A DNA stretch of 64,000 bases, taken from Yamagishiella unicocca (taxonomy: Eukaryota; Chlorophyta; Chlorophyceae; Chlamydomonadales; Volvocaceae). Below the pieces are notes generated by a model. That model did not search any database and had not been told where the DNA came from. It saw nothing but the letters and a program-made list of their open reading frames with translations. How positions within the stretch are numbered: position 1 is the stretch's first letter; every line of letters begins with the position of its first letter. This document shows positions 11,116-24,300 of this stretch, piece by piece. The stretch is taken from contig BDSL01000008.1 of the NCBI GenBank assembly GCA_003116995.1, positions 1,798,001-1,862,000 on the forward strand, given 5' to 3'. The position numbers and the translations under genes were made by a program.

Positions 11116-13890
11116 GCGCTGTGCCGGCAGGGCATGGAGGGGGCGGGCCTGGCAGAGGGCATATTGGGGGGCGTGGGTGGAATGTCATTCTGTAGCACGT
11201 GCTGCAAGTGTGTGGCTCCACACAGCACAGCGCGAGTAGTGCTGTGCTTATGTAGGGAATTTCCCAAGCATCCAGTTTCCGGCGACGGATTTGTTGCGGG
11301 TTGCGGGTCTTAGGGTGTGCACGTGCTCGTGTTGAAGGGCTGCTCATGCTCGCACTCAACCCTTCAGCACACTCATCCGAATGTCCCCAAACTCCGGCCG
11401 CACCGCAGGTATTGGGCCATGCACTTCAACAAGTAAGGCCAAGGCGACCAAGAACGAGAGCGGGATGTGCGTGAACGAATTCGGTCGTACAGAGTTATGG
11501 CACCTGCGGGATGTTACATATCCATGTCGTCGAGAGCTCGTGCGTATCATACTCGAAATTCAACGGATCGACTCAATCATATTACGAATGACGGTCAACG
11601 CATCGATCATTTGATCGGCATTTTAGGAAAGGAGGAGACGTTCAATGGCCCCTGCAACCTCAACAACGTGATAGCTTCCGGGTACAACGGAGCATGAACG
11701 GGATCGGCAACACAGCTAGGCAGGACCGCAACGTTCCCGATGGGAGGACGGCTCCACAGCTACACATGCGGTGCCGAACTCAACACCACGCGAGGCGCGT
11801 CCTGATAACAAACAAGTTATTACGACCTGCAGCACAACTCCAACGCTCCAACCTCCTTGTAAAGTAAACGCCTTGCCGTCCCCACCATTGTTGCTGTCAC
11901 AGATAGAATAGTGTCCCTTATATACACCATATCAGGTATAGTATCTTCAGCGCCGATGCTTAAACGCGCCGAGTCGCTCGTCACCCTCACAACACAAGGA
12001 AGTGCAAACTGTGACCTCGTGTCGAGCTTTGCTCTCTCAGCTCATATTTTACGGACTCCACACCGCCAGCGGTGCGGTTCGGCAATAGTCACTGGCGGTG
12101 ACGCGGTCTCGACCGCATCGCTGATGCACCACATGCTCTCCTCGGTCCCACCACATCCCTATTATCTTGACGCACATGAACTTACGGCGTGAGTGTGTGT
12201 GCGGGCCGCTAACTGGGCGATGGCGACGATACGGGTCAATCATAATAGGGTAGTTGCCGCAACACTTTCTCGCACCATTCGGCACGCATACCGGTACAGA
12301 CGACTCAGCGGGTCAACCGGCAACGGCTACCGGCAACGAAAATGCGTCATCCTGCGAACCGCCTCCCAACCAAGCAACGAACCACACGCGGCCTGCCTCT
12401 TCAAACATCATTCCAGCCTGCGCCCCTTACTTCATGTATTTTGGGGGCCAAATTAGGCACGAACTGGTGGCCGCGGATGCTTGCGGCGCTCCGAAGACGC
12501 GCCCGTAGCGCTCCAGGGGTGCGCGCCTGAACACACGTCCAGGGCCACAGACCGCGCAGCAAGGCTCCCGCATATCCCGTACAGCCTCAGCCTCTGTTCC
12601 CTCATATACACATATGCCAACCTGCTCAGACGTAACGCCCTGCGTCCCCACTGCTTTCAGCCCCAGTGCACAGCCCTAGTACACCAGCTTAGGCCCCAGT
12701 CACCATGGCCCTACCCCATTGATCCTTCTCACCCGCTCGTCCAGCGTACGACCATACGACATGCAAACCACCGGCGCGGCCGACAACACAGCACCCGCGT
12801 TCAGTTGTCCAAGCGACCGACAGACACTGGTGCACCCACACGAAAAAATACGCATAGGAGCGACATCGCCCCCCGAGCACACGTCTCACCAACAAGCACC
12901 GGAACGACAGAGAAGCAAAAGTAGGGAGCGGTTTCTGCATATCTTAGCACGGGCAGGAGCGCGCAAGCACATCTAGGCGCAGCTCTGTTGCTCAACGGCT
13001 GATTGCGACCCATATACACGTAAAGACATTGCGCATGGACATGGACGCGGTTGGCGACGAAAGCCGCACCTGATACCACCATTGGATAGAGATTGGATTG
13101 AGTGGCACGGCATGGGATCTCGCTCCCTCGGGCAAATGGACGTCACCGCGCATAGCGGTTTGCTCGCATCTTTTGAGTCCAACAATCGAGCAGGGCCGCT
13201 TAACAACCACACGTCTAAGCAACGCGGCCGACATTACACCACATGCGGACAATAATGGTGCTGCTGGAACTCTACACCAACTGCGGGGTTGCAGCTGCAA
13301 CCAACAGCTAGACGGGCCCAGGAGGCGCCACGTCACCCTGATGAAAGAGATTGCGAGGCAGCACGGGCACTGTCTCGGTGAAGACCAACCGGCTTCACAC
13401 GCAGGCCTGCATGCTGCACAGCACGGGTGGTACGGCAGTAGTCCACAGGCCCCTTTCCACTGCAACCGCGCCGGCCAACCTGCGCCTGCTCAACGAATCT
13501 CAACACACTATCAAACAGCCAGCAACCTGCAACTCAATCCCTTAACCGCGTACGGCATGCTGGACGAGGCTTCAGATGGCAAGCCAACAGACCACCCCTG
13601 TCGCCACTGGCTCCACATCAGCTGCAGCAACAGCTGCGACGAATAAAAACTGAAGTGAGCCCCCCACTTGCGGAACCCGCAACTGTGTGCCCCCGATTTG
13701 GGGTACGGTTAAATACGGGTTCTAGGGCCCTCACAGACTTCCCAGTTATCCCTCCTCGCGCTCTTGCATACTCAGGCATCGAACTTTGTTCATGTTTCCA
13801 GCGTCAAATATAATTCGGTAAGCTGCCGGACTGTACATCGGCGCTGCACGTGGTGCCGTCCGTGCTGGAGCACGCCGGCCGCTGCGTGGC
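11116..13890. other. Long intergenic stretch between convergent genes
   Basis: It lies between the ends of the cupin gene and the Ala-rich gene. A TGTAA at 11859-11863 matches the algal polyadenylation signal and could end the cupin transcript, implying a long 3' UTR. Several ORFs of 60-180 codons occur (largest about 13098-13646), but none shows recognisable domains, biased codon use or splice structure, so I do not call them. Confidence 0.5.
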
Positions 13891-16800
13891 TCATCCCTGG
13901 GGGGAGAAGCAGTTCAAGCAGCTGAACAGGCCGGGCTTCTTCTTGCTCTTCTGCACCGCGCCGCTCTTGCTGTCGACAAAGGGCGACACTCCAGCCTTAG
14001 CAGGGTCCCCCAGGCCACCCAGAGCCACCGCTGCACTCGACGCCGCGGTGGTGGTGACGGCATGGGCCGCCGCCTCCACCCCGGCCACCGCAGCCGCCGC
14101 GCTGACAGTGCCGTCGACCTTCGCCGACCCATTCACTCCCGCGTCCGCAGCCTCCACCATCAGGCCCTTGCCCGACTTGGCTGCCGACGTGGCCGGCGTC
14201 GCCGCCGCCGCGACGCCAACAGTCGCAGGGCTATCGCAACCCGGCTGATAGACGTTAGTTTCGCCCGTCATGCCGCGGCTGGCGCGCTCTGCCACCTTGC
14301 TGGGCGACGCCTCCTCATCCTCCGACGCGTACATGTCCACGTCCATGACTCGGTGGGAGCGTAACCGGTCAGCTGCGTCCTGCAGGGTCGGGCAAGACGG
14401 CGACGCCGTTGCCGACGCCTCGGCGCCAGCCTTGTCGTCGGTCGCTGCCGTACTCTGTCGGTCGCTCTTGGATGCGGACGCGCCGCCGCTGGCGGCGTCG
14501 GCGCCGCTGCCCCTGGAGCCAACACTCGAGACGTCGTCTGTAGGCGGCATGTTGGAAGTGCTGGCTGCGCTGCTAGATACAACCGGCCCGATCGACGCGG
14601 CGGTCGCAGGCGGCAGCTGCTGCTGCTTTGCGTCCGGCTCTCCCTGGGAGTCAGCAGCCTTGACCTCCTCAGCAGCTTCGGCCTCCGCCGCGGCCTCGGC
14701 CTCCAGCTTCACCTCGGTTTCCGCGACAACACCGGCCGCCGCCGCCACTGCCTCCCCCTTGACGGCCTCCTCCGCGGCCGCCAGCGCCGCACCGACCTCC
14801 ACCTGCGCGTCCTTCACCGCCGCCGCCGCGTCAGCCGCGGCAACCGCAGCCCCGCCCTTGGCCGCCGCCTCAAGCTCGTTAGCGACGTCCGCCAGTAAAG
14901 GCGCCGCGTCAGCCGCGGTCGCCTCTGCCGCCGCCGCCTGCTCAGACGCCGCCGCGGCCGCCGACGCCTCCGCTGCCGCCGCCTGCTCGGCTGCTGCCGT
15001 GGCCGCCGCCGCCGCCGCGGCGTCCCTGGCAGCTGGCCCCTTGAAGATGGAGGACGCCGCCTTCGCGATTGCGCCCAGGATGCTGCCTGGCATTTGTTCG
15101 GCCGCCGCCGGCGGCATCGACCCACTGGCTCTAGGCGAGGCTGCCTCAACCTTGGCAGCCGCTCCGGCGATAACCGCCGCAACCGCCGCGGATGCAACGG
15201 CCGCAGCGGCCGCTCGCGCAGCTGCATCCTCGTCCGCCTGGGGCGCAGCCGCAGCCGCTGAGGCTGCCACCTCCACCGGCGGCGGCGCGCCGCCATACGA
15301 AGGGCTGGGTGAGGTCCTAGCAGAAACTGAGGGGGTGGCCTTGAGTGCGGCGGGCGCAGCCTCCAGGGCAGCTGGTGCGGCGGTGAGGGCCGCGGGGGCG
15401 GCGTTCAGGGCCGCGGGGCCGGCTGATGCGGAGAGCGCCGCGGGGGAGGAGGCCAGGGCGGCAGGTTGGGCTGTCAGGGCCTGGGGTGCGGCCGACAGCG
15501 CCGACGGCATCCGCGCCTTCAGAGCTGCTGGAGCAGCGCCCATGGCTGCAGGCGCAGCAGCAGTAAGAGCCGCAGGCGGTGTGACACGCTCGACGGCCGG
15601 ATCCTCCAAAGCGGGATCCGCAAGCGCTGAGACAGCCGCCGCCGTCGCGACCGCGGCAGCGTCCGTGGCCGCAGCAGCGGCGCCGTCCGCCCGGATCTCG
15701 GCAGCAGCCTCCTCGGCTGCCTCCACGGCGGAGGCGGCCACCGGGTCGGAGAGAGCCGACTCCGAGCCAGCGGCAGACGCTGGGGCGCCATTGACGCTTC
15801 CGACGACAGCCGGAGGGGGCACATGGTCCTGTTCGGGGGAGGCGGCCGCGGCAGGCACGGCCGGGATGCTCGCGGCGGAGCTGGGGCCGCTAGCAGCCGC
15901 GGCGGCCGGATCAGCGGCCGGCTCGGCGCCGTCCGAGCTGGCCGGGGCTACTGCCGCCACGTCAGCGTCCCGCGCAGTAGCAGTAGCAGGCGCAGCCTCA
16001 GAGACCGGCTGCGCCAGCGCAGTCGCTGCAGCTGCGGCTGAGAGTGAGTCAGCTGTAGCACCGAGGGCGTCGACCTCAGCTGGGATCATCACTTCAGCCT
16101 GGGAAGAGGCCGACGCGGGCGAGGGAGGCGACTGGGAATTCGCCTCCGGGCCGGCCGACGATGACCCGCTGGCAGGCCCGGGCGACGTGGGCTTGCTGTC
16201 CTGCGTGCCGCCAAGGGTGACCGCCTCTCCCGGCGTCATGGCGACGGCTGCGGCAGGCTGCGCGCCGTCAGCGGGAGATGGCTCCTCGGTGCTCGCGCTT
16301 GCTGTGGTCGCTCTGTCGTTGCTGCTGTCAGCAGACTCGGTAGGAAGGGCAGGCGTCGCCGGAGCCTGCGCGCATTGGCCGGGTTTTGGGCGCAATGCGT
16401 GGGCGGGATTTACAACTGCCGTGACGCAACGTGTACGTGCCGTGGCTTGACAGCTGTGGTGTCTAGTGTCGGGGCATAAGATGCTGCTGTGCTATTCGAA
16501 AAGGATCGGAAACGGAGGAGGCATGTTTCCATGTTGTGCGTGCTGCCGGCTGCGTCCAGACGCGTTCCGAAGAGCACACTACACGCGTCTGTACAGGAAG
16601 CTTATGCGTCGTCGGTTTTGAGCTGTTTTGTCCAATGATCCAATCAGCGATCACGCGTCCGCGACTTTGGACATAATGGAGGCCCCGTGCTGTGGGGCAG
16701 TGCATCAGCTTTGACATACGACACTTCCCGTTCGCCTTCGCCTCCGTTCAGCATTCGACTAGTCGTATTACGTGTCTGTGCGTTCCCCGCTCTGCGCACT

Positions 16801-18056
16801 ATCCTTCACATTGAGCTCACCTCAGCCTCTGGCAGGCCTGCCGTAGTAGTATCCGGTTGGGTTTCGCCGCCCTCCAGGCCGGCAGCGGCAGCGGGGGTTA
16901 ATCCACGGTTGGCGGTCTCCGGCTCCGCCTCGTGCTCGGCGTCCTCATCCAGTGCGTTCAGCCTCGTCTCGTCGCACTCGTAGATCGGGTTCGTCATGAG
17001 ATCGGAAGGCCCAGGAGTTGACCAGCGGTTCAGATTCGCCTCGCCTGCCGAAGGAGGGAGAATTGCATGATGATATACTTGCAGAGTTCTTCCGCAAACA
17101 TAGAACAGATGCCTCTTCCTATAAACAGTTGTGCACCTTACAACCATACCCTGCCATTGGAGCGAATCTTCGATCCCTAGCACTCATTTTTTACGATGAA
17201 TCGTAACAATTAACCTTACAGTCAATATCCCAAGCTAAGGAAAAGTGAAACCGCCCAAATCTACAACCCTGCACTGTACCTGGCTTTAGGAAATCATCAA
17301 GGTCAGAAAGGCTCTGATAAGAGCTGGCGACGGAGCAGCAGTCGATAGCGTGGGCCATCAAGTGCGCGTCGTCGTCACCAGTATCTAGCAAATCTATAGG
17401 CTTCGATTCCTTCTTGCCATCGCCTATAGAAAATGTAAACAAGTTGCGACAGCAGCAGGGGTGTAAGGGTGGCCGATGGGAAGTTGACAAGCTCTTTACT
17501 CTTTACTTCACGCGAGGCGGCTCGTCAATGGCTTCCTTACCCAGAGGAGACGATTGTTGAGCACCCATTTAATAGCTTGTTCCAAAGCACCAAAGCTCCT
17601 GTGCAAGTTTGGAAGTCGACCAATGCGGCAATCAGACAAAACCCTGCACCGTGCAATGGCGGCGTCCAAACCCTGTTTCCTTAACCCACTCGCAACATTA
17701 TTTTGACTGGTCATGCCGCGACCCGTGTGCTCAACAGCAATGTGTGAAGAGCCATTGCGAAGCGTCTTACTTATGCGAAGCAGCGCCGGCCTGTCGCTGC
17801 ACCTGGAGTCCTCCACAAATGTTTCAGTGGGTAAAAGTCTTGACAATCTTGGCCACCCGAGGCGATTGCACACTTGCAGCGAGGAACTGATGCCGGGCCA
17901 GTGATGCGAAAGCTGATAGTACCGGCGCCCCAACTATCGAGGAAAGGAATGACGGATGTAGCTACAGCGCCTCCAAAAATGCACTCGGCATGCGTCCGGC
18001 ACCTTGCTTCGTTGTCGTCGGCAGGCGGGAGGCCCAGTTTGATAGCCTCAAAGCGT
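13891..18056 (-). CDS. Long alanine-rich low-complexity protein of unknown function (5' end unresolved)
   Basis: The last exon, 16365-13891, encodes 824 residues dominated by Ala, with Ser, Pro, Glu and Val. It joins in phase to 17044-16821 (with MTNPIYECDE inside), 17423-17280 (SKPIDLLDTGDDDAHLM) and probably 18056-17803 (RFEAIKLGLPPADDNEA); the first exon was not found. A central block repeats short AAPAAL/AAPQAL-type units; other parts alternate Ala and Glu and may form long helices or coiled coil. The C-terminus is a basic patch followed by two close cysteines (KSKKKPGLFSCLNCFSPQG), which looks like an S-acylation or metal site; this is inference. I recognise no domain and assign no function. 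The antisense strand carries a 726-codon open frame that is a by-product of the GCN bias. The two upstream exons are supported by splice signals and phase only. Confidence 0.62.
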
Positions 18057-18332
18057 CTGAAAATAAAGACTGACAATATAGAAACTCCAATTCTGAACGC
18101 CAAGAGTTATTAACTGCAATGCCGCCCCTCGTAGGATCTAGTCCGACGCGTCATCTCACCGATTCTGCTCCACTTGAACGGAAGCGCCCTAACACATGTC
18201 TTACTGCCTATAACATTAAACGACATAATACCCTACTCTACTAAAGCGCGCTGTGGCAATCAAGCAACAGTCGGGGCAGTTACTTTCGCCGTGCGTGCGT
18301 AACACCAGTCACCCTTGCCCGTCGCCGTCGCT

Positions 18333-21300
18333 TCATTCCTCAACGTCTCCAGAAACCAATGACAACCCCAGCATCGCAGCTATGTTACCCGCCGGACCAG
18401 CATTCCCCTGCTGCGCCGTGTACGATCGCAGCAAGTTCCGCACTAGATTCATGTCCAAGTCCACCGGCTGCAGCGCCTGAGCAGTTGGTGCACCCTCCGG
18501 GGCCATGACGCCTGCCGCTGCATTGCTCGGCATGCCATACGCCGGCTCGCGTGCAGCCGCCGCGCCCGTTATCGTCGGACCGGACTCAAAGCTGCGTGTC
18601 AGAGTGGTTCCCGCCAGCTCTGCCTGCATGGCGTCATCGTACAATGCCATGAATCCTTCATTGTCGCCTGCCGGTTCGCCATGGCTGTCTGCTGATGCCG
18701 GTGCTTCACGCCTGCTGGTGCGTCTCGTCGCCAGCCGGCCGGCCGAGCCGACTGGCTCACGGATGCCTCGCTGCTGCCCCGTCCGATCAATGCCCCCGGA
18801 CTGGCGTACGTGGGCAGCGTCACCTCTGTCACCATTGCTGCTGCCGTCGCTACCGTCGTCCACTCCCAGCGCAGCCAGGAGCTTAGCTGTGGCGTTGGCG
18901 TCATCCTCCTCCGGCGCCTCGCTACTGGTTCCGCTGCCTGAGTCATCGTCGCTGTCCGTCGCAGTGCTCACCTCCCAGCGAAGGTCCCGATCTGTGGCGC
19001 ACTCGGCCGCAGTTCGGGTGTTGGACACAGTGGCGCCACCGCCAGCCCGTCGCTCAGCAGTCTTGCGGTTGCTGCTGGCGGTTTCACCTCCAGACAGGAA
19101 GCCCCGCTTGAGCACTGGCGGTGCTGGCCTTTTTGCTGTCGGCTGTGATGCCACGCCGCAACCCTCCGCAGCGGCTGCGGCACCAGAAGCAGCCCCGGCC
19201 ACGAGTTCCAGCTCCGACTGTTCCGTCCGCGACTGCTGCCGTTGCTGTTGCTGCTGGCGCTGTGGCCGCGGAGGATGCGGTTGTGCTCCGAAACCCTGCC
19301 TTTCCGCATGATGGCCGCCGACCTCACCTTCGTCGGCGTCCTCTCCGCCCTCGTCGCCCTCGTCATCGTCCGTACCCTCATCAGAAAAGAAGGAAGACCC
19401 CTCGTCGCCTGACGTTGACGTCTCATCCTCATCCTCCCCGCCCGAACGCCCGTCAGCATTGATGCCTAGCTCGCCAGCGGCATCGACGTTGTGCCGCAGA
19501 CCGCTGTCATCCCCTAATACTTTCCGGAGCTCCCGCAGGAAACTTGCGGGGTCAAAGCCGACGCCATCGCCGTTGTCGTCCCCTGAATGTGCTGTTCCAG
19601 TCGTATCGACGCCCTCTAAGCCCGATAATTGGTCCATGAATCCGCGCAGTTTGGAGGCAATGTCGTCGGCGTCCACCTCCTGATGGTAGACAAGGGCACA
19701 GGGTTGCGTGCAGGCCGGCCAGGGAGTTTTTACTGCAGGTCGACTTAGACTGGACTCAGGTAGAAGCGGCACATCGCCCTTGTCGCTACGAACTCTGGAG
19801 GTGGACATGCTTTCGGCAAAGAGCCTAGAATGCACAGAAGTGCAAGTGCTGCAAGACGTGGGATACACGAAGAGCAACGCCAGGATGCGCCTGATGTAAA
19901 TTTAGCTCGCTGATTAACAACGACTAAATCGGTGCTGGCTCAGTTTCAGACAACGAACCGCAGGGCCGAACATCAACATGATGTCGCGGAAGCAGGACGT
20001 TAGCGGCCATCCTGCACGAGCTGCGTATCAATCCTTGAGCAGACGCAAATGCACCCTTGTTTGGTATAGCAGGGTCAACACATGCGAGCGTTGCCTGTAC
20101 CTGAACTCGCTGCTGGCCATCCTCTCTCTCCCCGGCAGCAGATGCGTCGTTGCGGCCGCTACGACGGTTCACATGCTCATGCAGCTCAGCCTGTCGACGA
20201 TCTAGCTCAGATTGTAGGCGGTCTGGCTGCTGGTCGAGCCAAGTGTCGTCATCCTCAGCAGCGGGCTTGCTTGCGTGACCTGCGAATGCAGACGAACGGA
20301 TTGCGGGCGTTGTGTGCAGATCATGAAGTTTGGGCTTGAATAATATGGACACACAACTACTGTCCTGGTCCGCAAATGGACTGTCTGTCGTGCCCTGTCG
20401 TTCGTACGCGATGGGCGTGCGGACATACACCATGACTTCATATAAGACGCATATATTGCAGCTGCACGCTTGCCTGCCTATTAGACTCTTTTTGTGCTGT
20501 TGCAGTGTGCCGTCCTCTACAACCTTTCGAGGCGCAGATCCCGCCACAATGGGCATTCACGGCCTCACCAAGTTGCTCTGCGATAACGCTCCAGGATGCA
20601 TTAAGGAAACCAAATTTGAAAACCTATTCGGACGGAAGGTTGCAGTAGATGCCAGCATGCATATTTATCAGTTCATGGTAGTCGTGGGCCGTCAAGGCGA
20701 CCAGCTGCTCACCAATGAAGCTGGCGAGATTACGAGCCACCTTCAAGGGATGTTCTTTCGGACAGCAAAGATGCTGGAGGCCGGTATCAAGCCGGTTTAC
20801 GTTTTCGACGGCAAGCCCCCCAAGTTGAAGCAGGACCAGCTGGCGCAGCGGTCCGAGCGCAGGTACCCTCCCCACACGTCCACATAGCGGCACGCTTCGC
20901 TGCACCTTAAGACACGAAAACACATGTGAGGTTATACGTCTCGCAGGGCTGATGCCAACGACGCTCTGGAAAAGGCCAAGGAGGCCGGTGATGCCGAGGC
21001 TATCGAGAAGTACAGCAAGCGGTCCGTGCGCGTCACGAAGGTCGGTTCAACTATATGGTGCGGGGCGTCGTCATCATACACCAAGTTTCACCTCTGCACC
21101 GTCCATCTACGTTTCCCACACGTCCTCACCAACTGCCGCAGGAGCACAACGACGATTGCAAGCGACTGCTGCGCCTGATGGGTGTGCCCGTGGTGGAGGC
21201 ACCCACGGAGGCCGAGGCGCAGTGCGCGGAAATGGCCAAGACGGGCCTGGTGTACGGACTGGCCACTGAGGACATGGACGCGCTGACTTTTGGCGCGCCA

Positions 21301-24300
21301 CGCGTCATTCGTCATCTCATGGCACCCAGCAGCTCGAACGTGCGTGGTGGTTCGCCGGAACGCATTGGGTTCTGCTGTGCGCAGCAGCCAATGGGGTGTG
21401 CGGTCTTTCGGGCAAGGTTCCATAAACGGGAGGACCGCATTGCACCATTTGCGGTGAGGTCTCTGCTCCGGGCTTTGGATCTGGGAGGGATATGGACGGA
21501 CAGCTGACCAGCAAATTGGATTGGATGAAAAAACTGTCCGGAATCGCGTCAGCATCCGTTCCCGAGTTGGTGTAACTTTTACGCATCAAAACCTTTGCCT
21601 CTGTTCTCTGTCCCCACGTGCGCAGGTGCCCGTGCAGGAAATCGACCGCACCGTGGCGCTGCAGGAGCTGGGCCTTACGGACGACCAGTTCATTGACCTC
21701 TGCATCTTGATGGGCTGCGACTATTGCGGCACAATCCGCGGCATTGGGGCTGTGCGGGCGCTGCAATTGATCAAGGTGCGGCTGCTGCGCCCCTCAGCGG
21801 GGTGTAGGAGCCGCGACCAGGACGTATCGTATAGTCCAGGCTGCGGCACCTGCCCAGTTGCGTGTAAAATACTTGCGCTACGCAACAGCTCCCATTCGCT
21901 GCTTTGGGCTATGCAGCCAGGAGGATAGTCACGAGGACTTTTAAGCGCACTTAGCTTCTCGTTGTGTTCTTTAAATGCGAGCAGAAGCATGGCAGCATTG
22001 AGGCCCTGTTGGACGACATTGACAAGACCAAGTTTCCCGTACCAGACCCCTTTCCGCATAAGGAGAGCCACGAGTTCTTCAAAAACCCCGAGGTATGGGA
22101 GCCGGAGCACGGCCTTCTTGCGCTTGTGGGCTTTTGCGCAGCTGCACATGCAGAGCCTGGCAAGTATTGCACGCTTGAGATTGTTTTGGGGCCCGCCGCA
22201 GGTTACACCATCCGCTGAGCTGCCGCAGCTCAAGTGGAGCAGCCCGGACGAGGACGGGCTGGTTCAGGTGAGCTATCGTGCGAGGCGCAAGCACCTAGCA
22301 TTTGCACTTACCGACAACATGACTTCAATTTATCCCCAATTCCGCTACCATGCTCAGTTCTTGGTGAACGAGAAGAACTTCAGCGAGCAGCGCATCCGGG
22401 CCGCCCTTGCCCGGATCAAGCAACACAAGGGCAAGGCCAACCAGGGCCGCATGGACACGTTCTTCACGGCCATGCCCAAGGCAAACAACGACAGCGCATC
22501 CAAACCTAAAGGCGAGTTTTGGGGTATGGCTGACGGCATGCGGACAGGGGGGGATCCACTCGCCGGGTTAATGAGTACACGACAATGTCGCCGCACATGG
22601 CTGCGTCCCCTTGCTAAGGCTGACGTGGAATTTAAAGAAACGCACGTATTCCAACCCACAGGGCCTGCCGGCAAGGAGGATAACAAGCGGAAGGGCGGCC
22701 CGGGGGGGGGGGCTGCTGCCAAGGGTGGCCCAGCGAAAAAGGGCAAGTTCGGCGTCGGCGGCGGCAAGAAGTAGAGCGGTAAAGACACTGCAGGAGGCCT
22801 CAAGAATGTTTTTATGTGCACAGCCAACGTCTGTGGTGTTCCGGCAGCAGAGCTCGGTACTACGATTATAACAACCTTAGGGCGGAGGACTTGGCAACAA
22901 ATGATATGCGAGGTTGAGGTTGGGCAGGTGTAAGCACACTGCGGTTCACTCGACGGCGTTGTAGATTCACATGCAGTAGGGGGCATGGACTTGCCGCTTT
23001 TGCTTCTGGGTACAACACATGTAGACATATTTGATGGAAAGTAATCCAAACTTGGCTATGGCGCTTGTTGGCAGGCACTGTCTGTTGAAGATTGCGTTTA
23101 ATTGCTACTGGTTTGGGACATGTACATAACGGCGGGGCCTATCATGACGAGCTGACGTCATGTACGAAAGACATGGCATTTCTGCGAGAGTTTTCCTGTT
23201 AAAAGGAGGCTGCGATGGGAGGGGTACCGCACACTGTGCGCCTTCCTGTATGCTTTTACATCGTGCAGGGCTTGTGTTTGGATAATCAAATACGATTTCA
23301 CGCGTAGCCCGACACCCATGTAAACCGCCGAACATTTGTCTGACGCCCGGTAGCAGCCAGCCACGCCAGCGCACGTATCGATCCCCAGCCGCAGCCCACC
23401 TGCGAATTCCTCGGCCTTGAGCCCCGCGTCCGCCGCTCCCCGCACCAGCTCCGACAGCCGCCGCCTCGCGTCCCGCTGTTGACTCGTCGTCGCGGAGCCG
23501 GACTCACCGCCGCCATCAGCAGCAACTTCGCTCCCGGCTAGGCCCGCAGCGAACGCCTCTAATGCACCCATAAGCAACTCTTTGTACCTGTCCGGACAGT
23601 GGGGCAAAAGTTGCCAGGATTCCTGAGTCTCGCAAGGCGGCAGTGGGGCTACCGTGGATGCATGGATGAGCCCAGAGCACGGCGCAGTCACAGGGCATTT
23701 TTGGCCCGAAAGAGTGGATGGCCCTGCACAAAGCAGGACCGCGTGCACTAGCAGTACAGGGCACATGTCCCTGAGTAGACCGTCAGAAGGTTCTCGCCAC
23801 CTGAGTCGAAACCTTTGCACATCCAAACAAGCTGCGATGGCAGTAAATCACATCACAAGCAACACACCTTCGCGAGCCCGGGATGTTGCCCTGGAAGTAG
23901 CCGTTGGACTCCAGGGATGACTTGAACCGGCGCCACGTGGGGTCCGCCGCAAAGCGCGCCTCGCTGAGTGCAGGTGTCGCAGGGCCAGACGCGGCTGTTT
24001 GGCCCGGTCCCGACACATGGGGCTCTCCCTGGCCGGTGGTAGTCGAAGCCGCGTTAGCCCCACTGGCTCCGACATCACCGGCGCAGGCTTGTTGCCTGGC
24101 GCAGATCATCTCGGCCGCCACCGTCAGCTTGAGGCCCAGGTCTGCCGCCTTGCCCATCGGGCTGTCCGACGGCGGCATGGGCACTCCGCGCGGCGCCGAG
24201 AAGCGCTGCTGCGCCAGCTGCGCGTAGTGGCAGCGCGTCATGCGCACCAGCACGGGGACGCGGTCCAGGGAGGGCGGCAGGACGCGCATGCGGGAAGCGG

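Noticed and set aside
13098..13646. 182-codon ORF in the long intergenic region
   Set aside because: No recognisable motif, no codon bias, no neighbouring exons; chance ORF is more likely.
14270..16450. 726-codon open frame on the plus strand
   Set aside because: It is the exact antisense of the Ala-rich exon; GCN codons read backwards give NGC, which rarely makes stops. No splice structure or domain.
18505..19311. 268-codon plus-strand ORF
   Set aside because: Antisense shadow of the large ECD last exon.
18333..20556. ECD C-terminal exons as a truncated pseudogene
   Set aside because: First reading suggested the N-terminal half was missing, but it was found at 23400-26312 on the same strand with matching splice phase.
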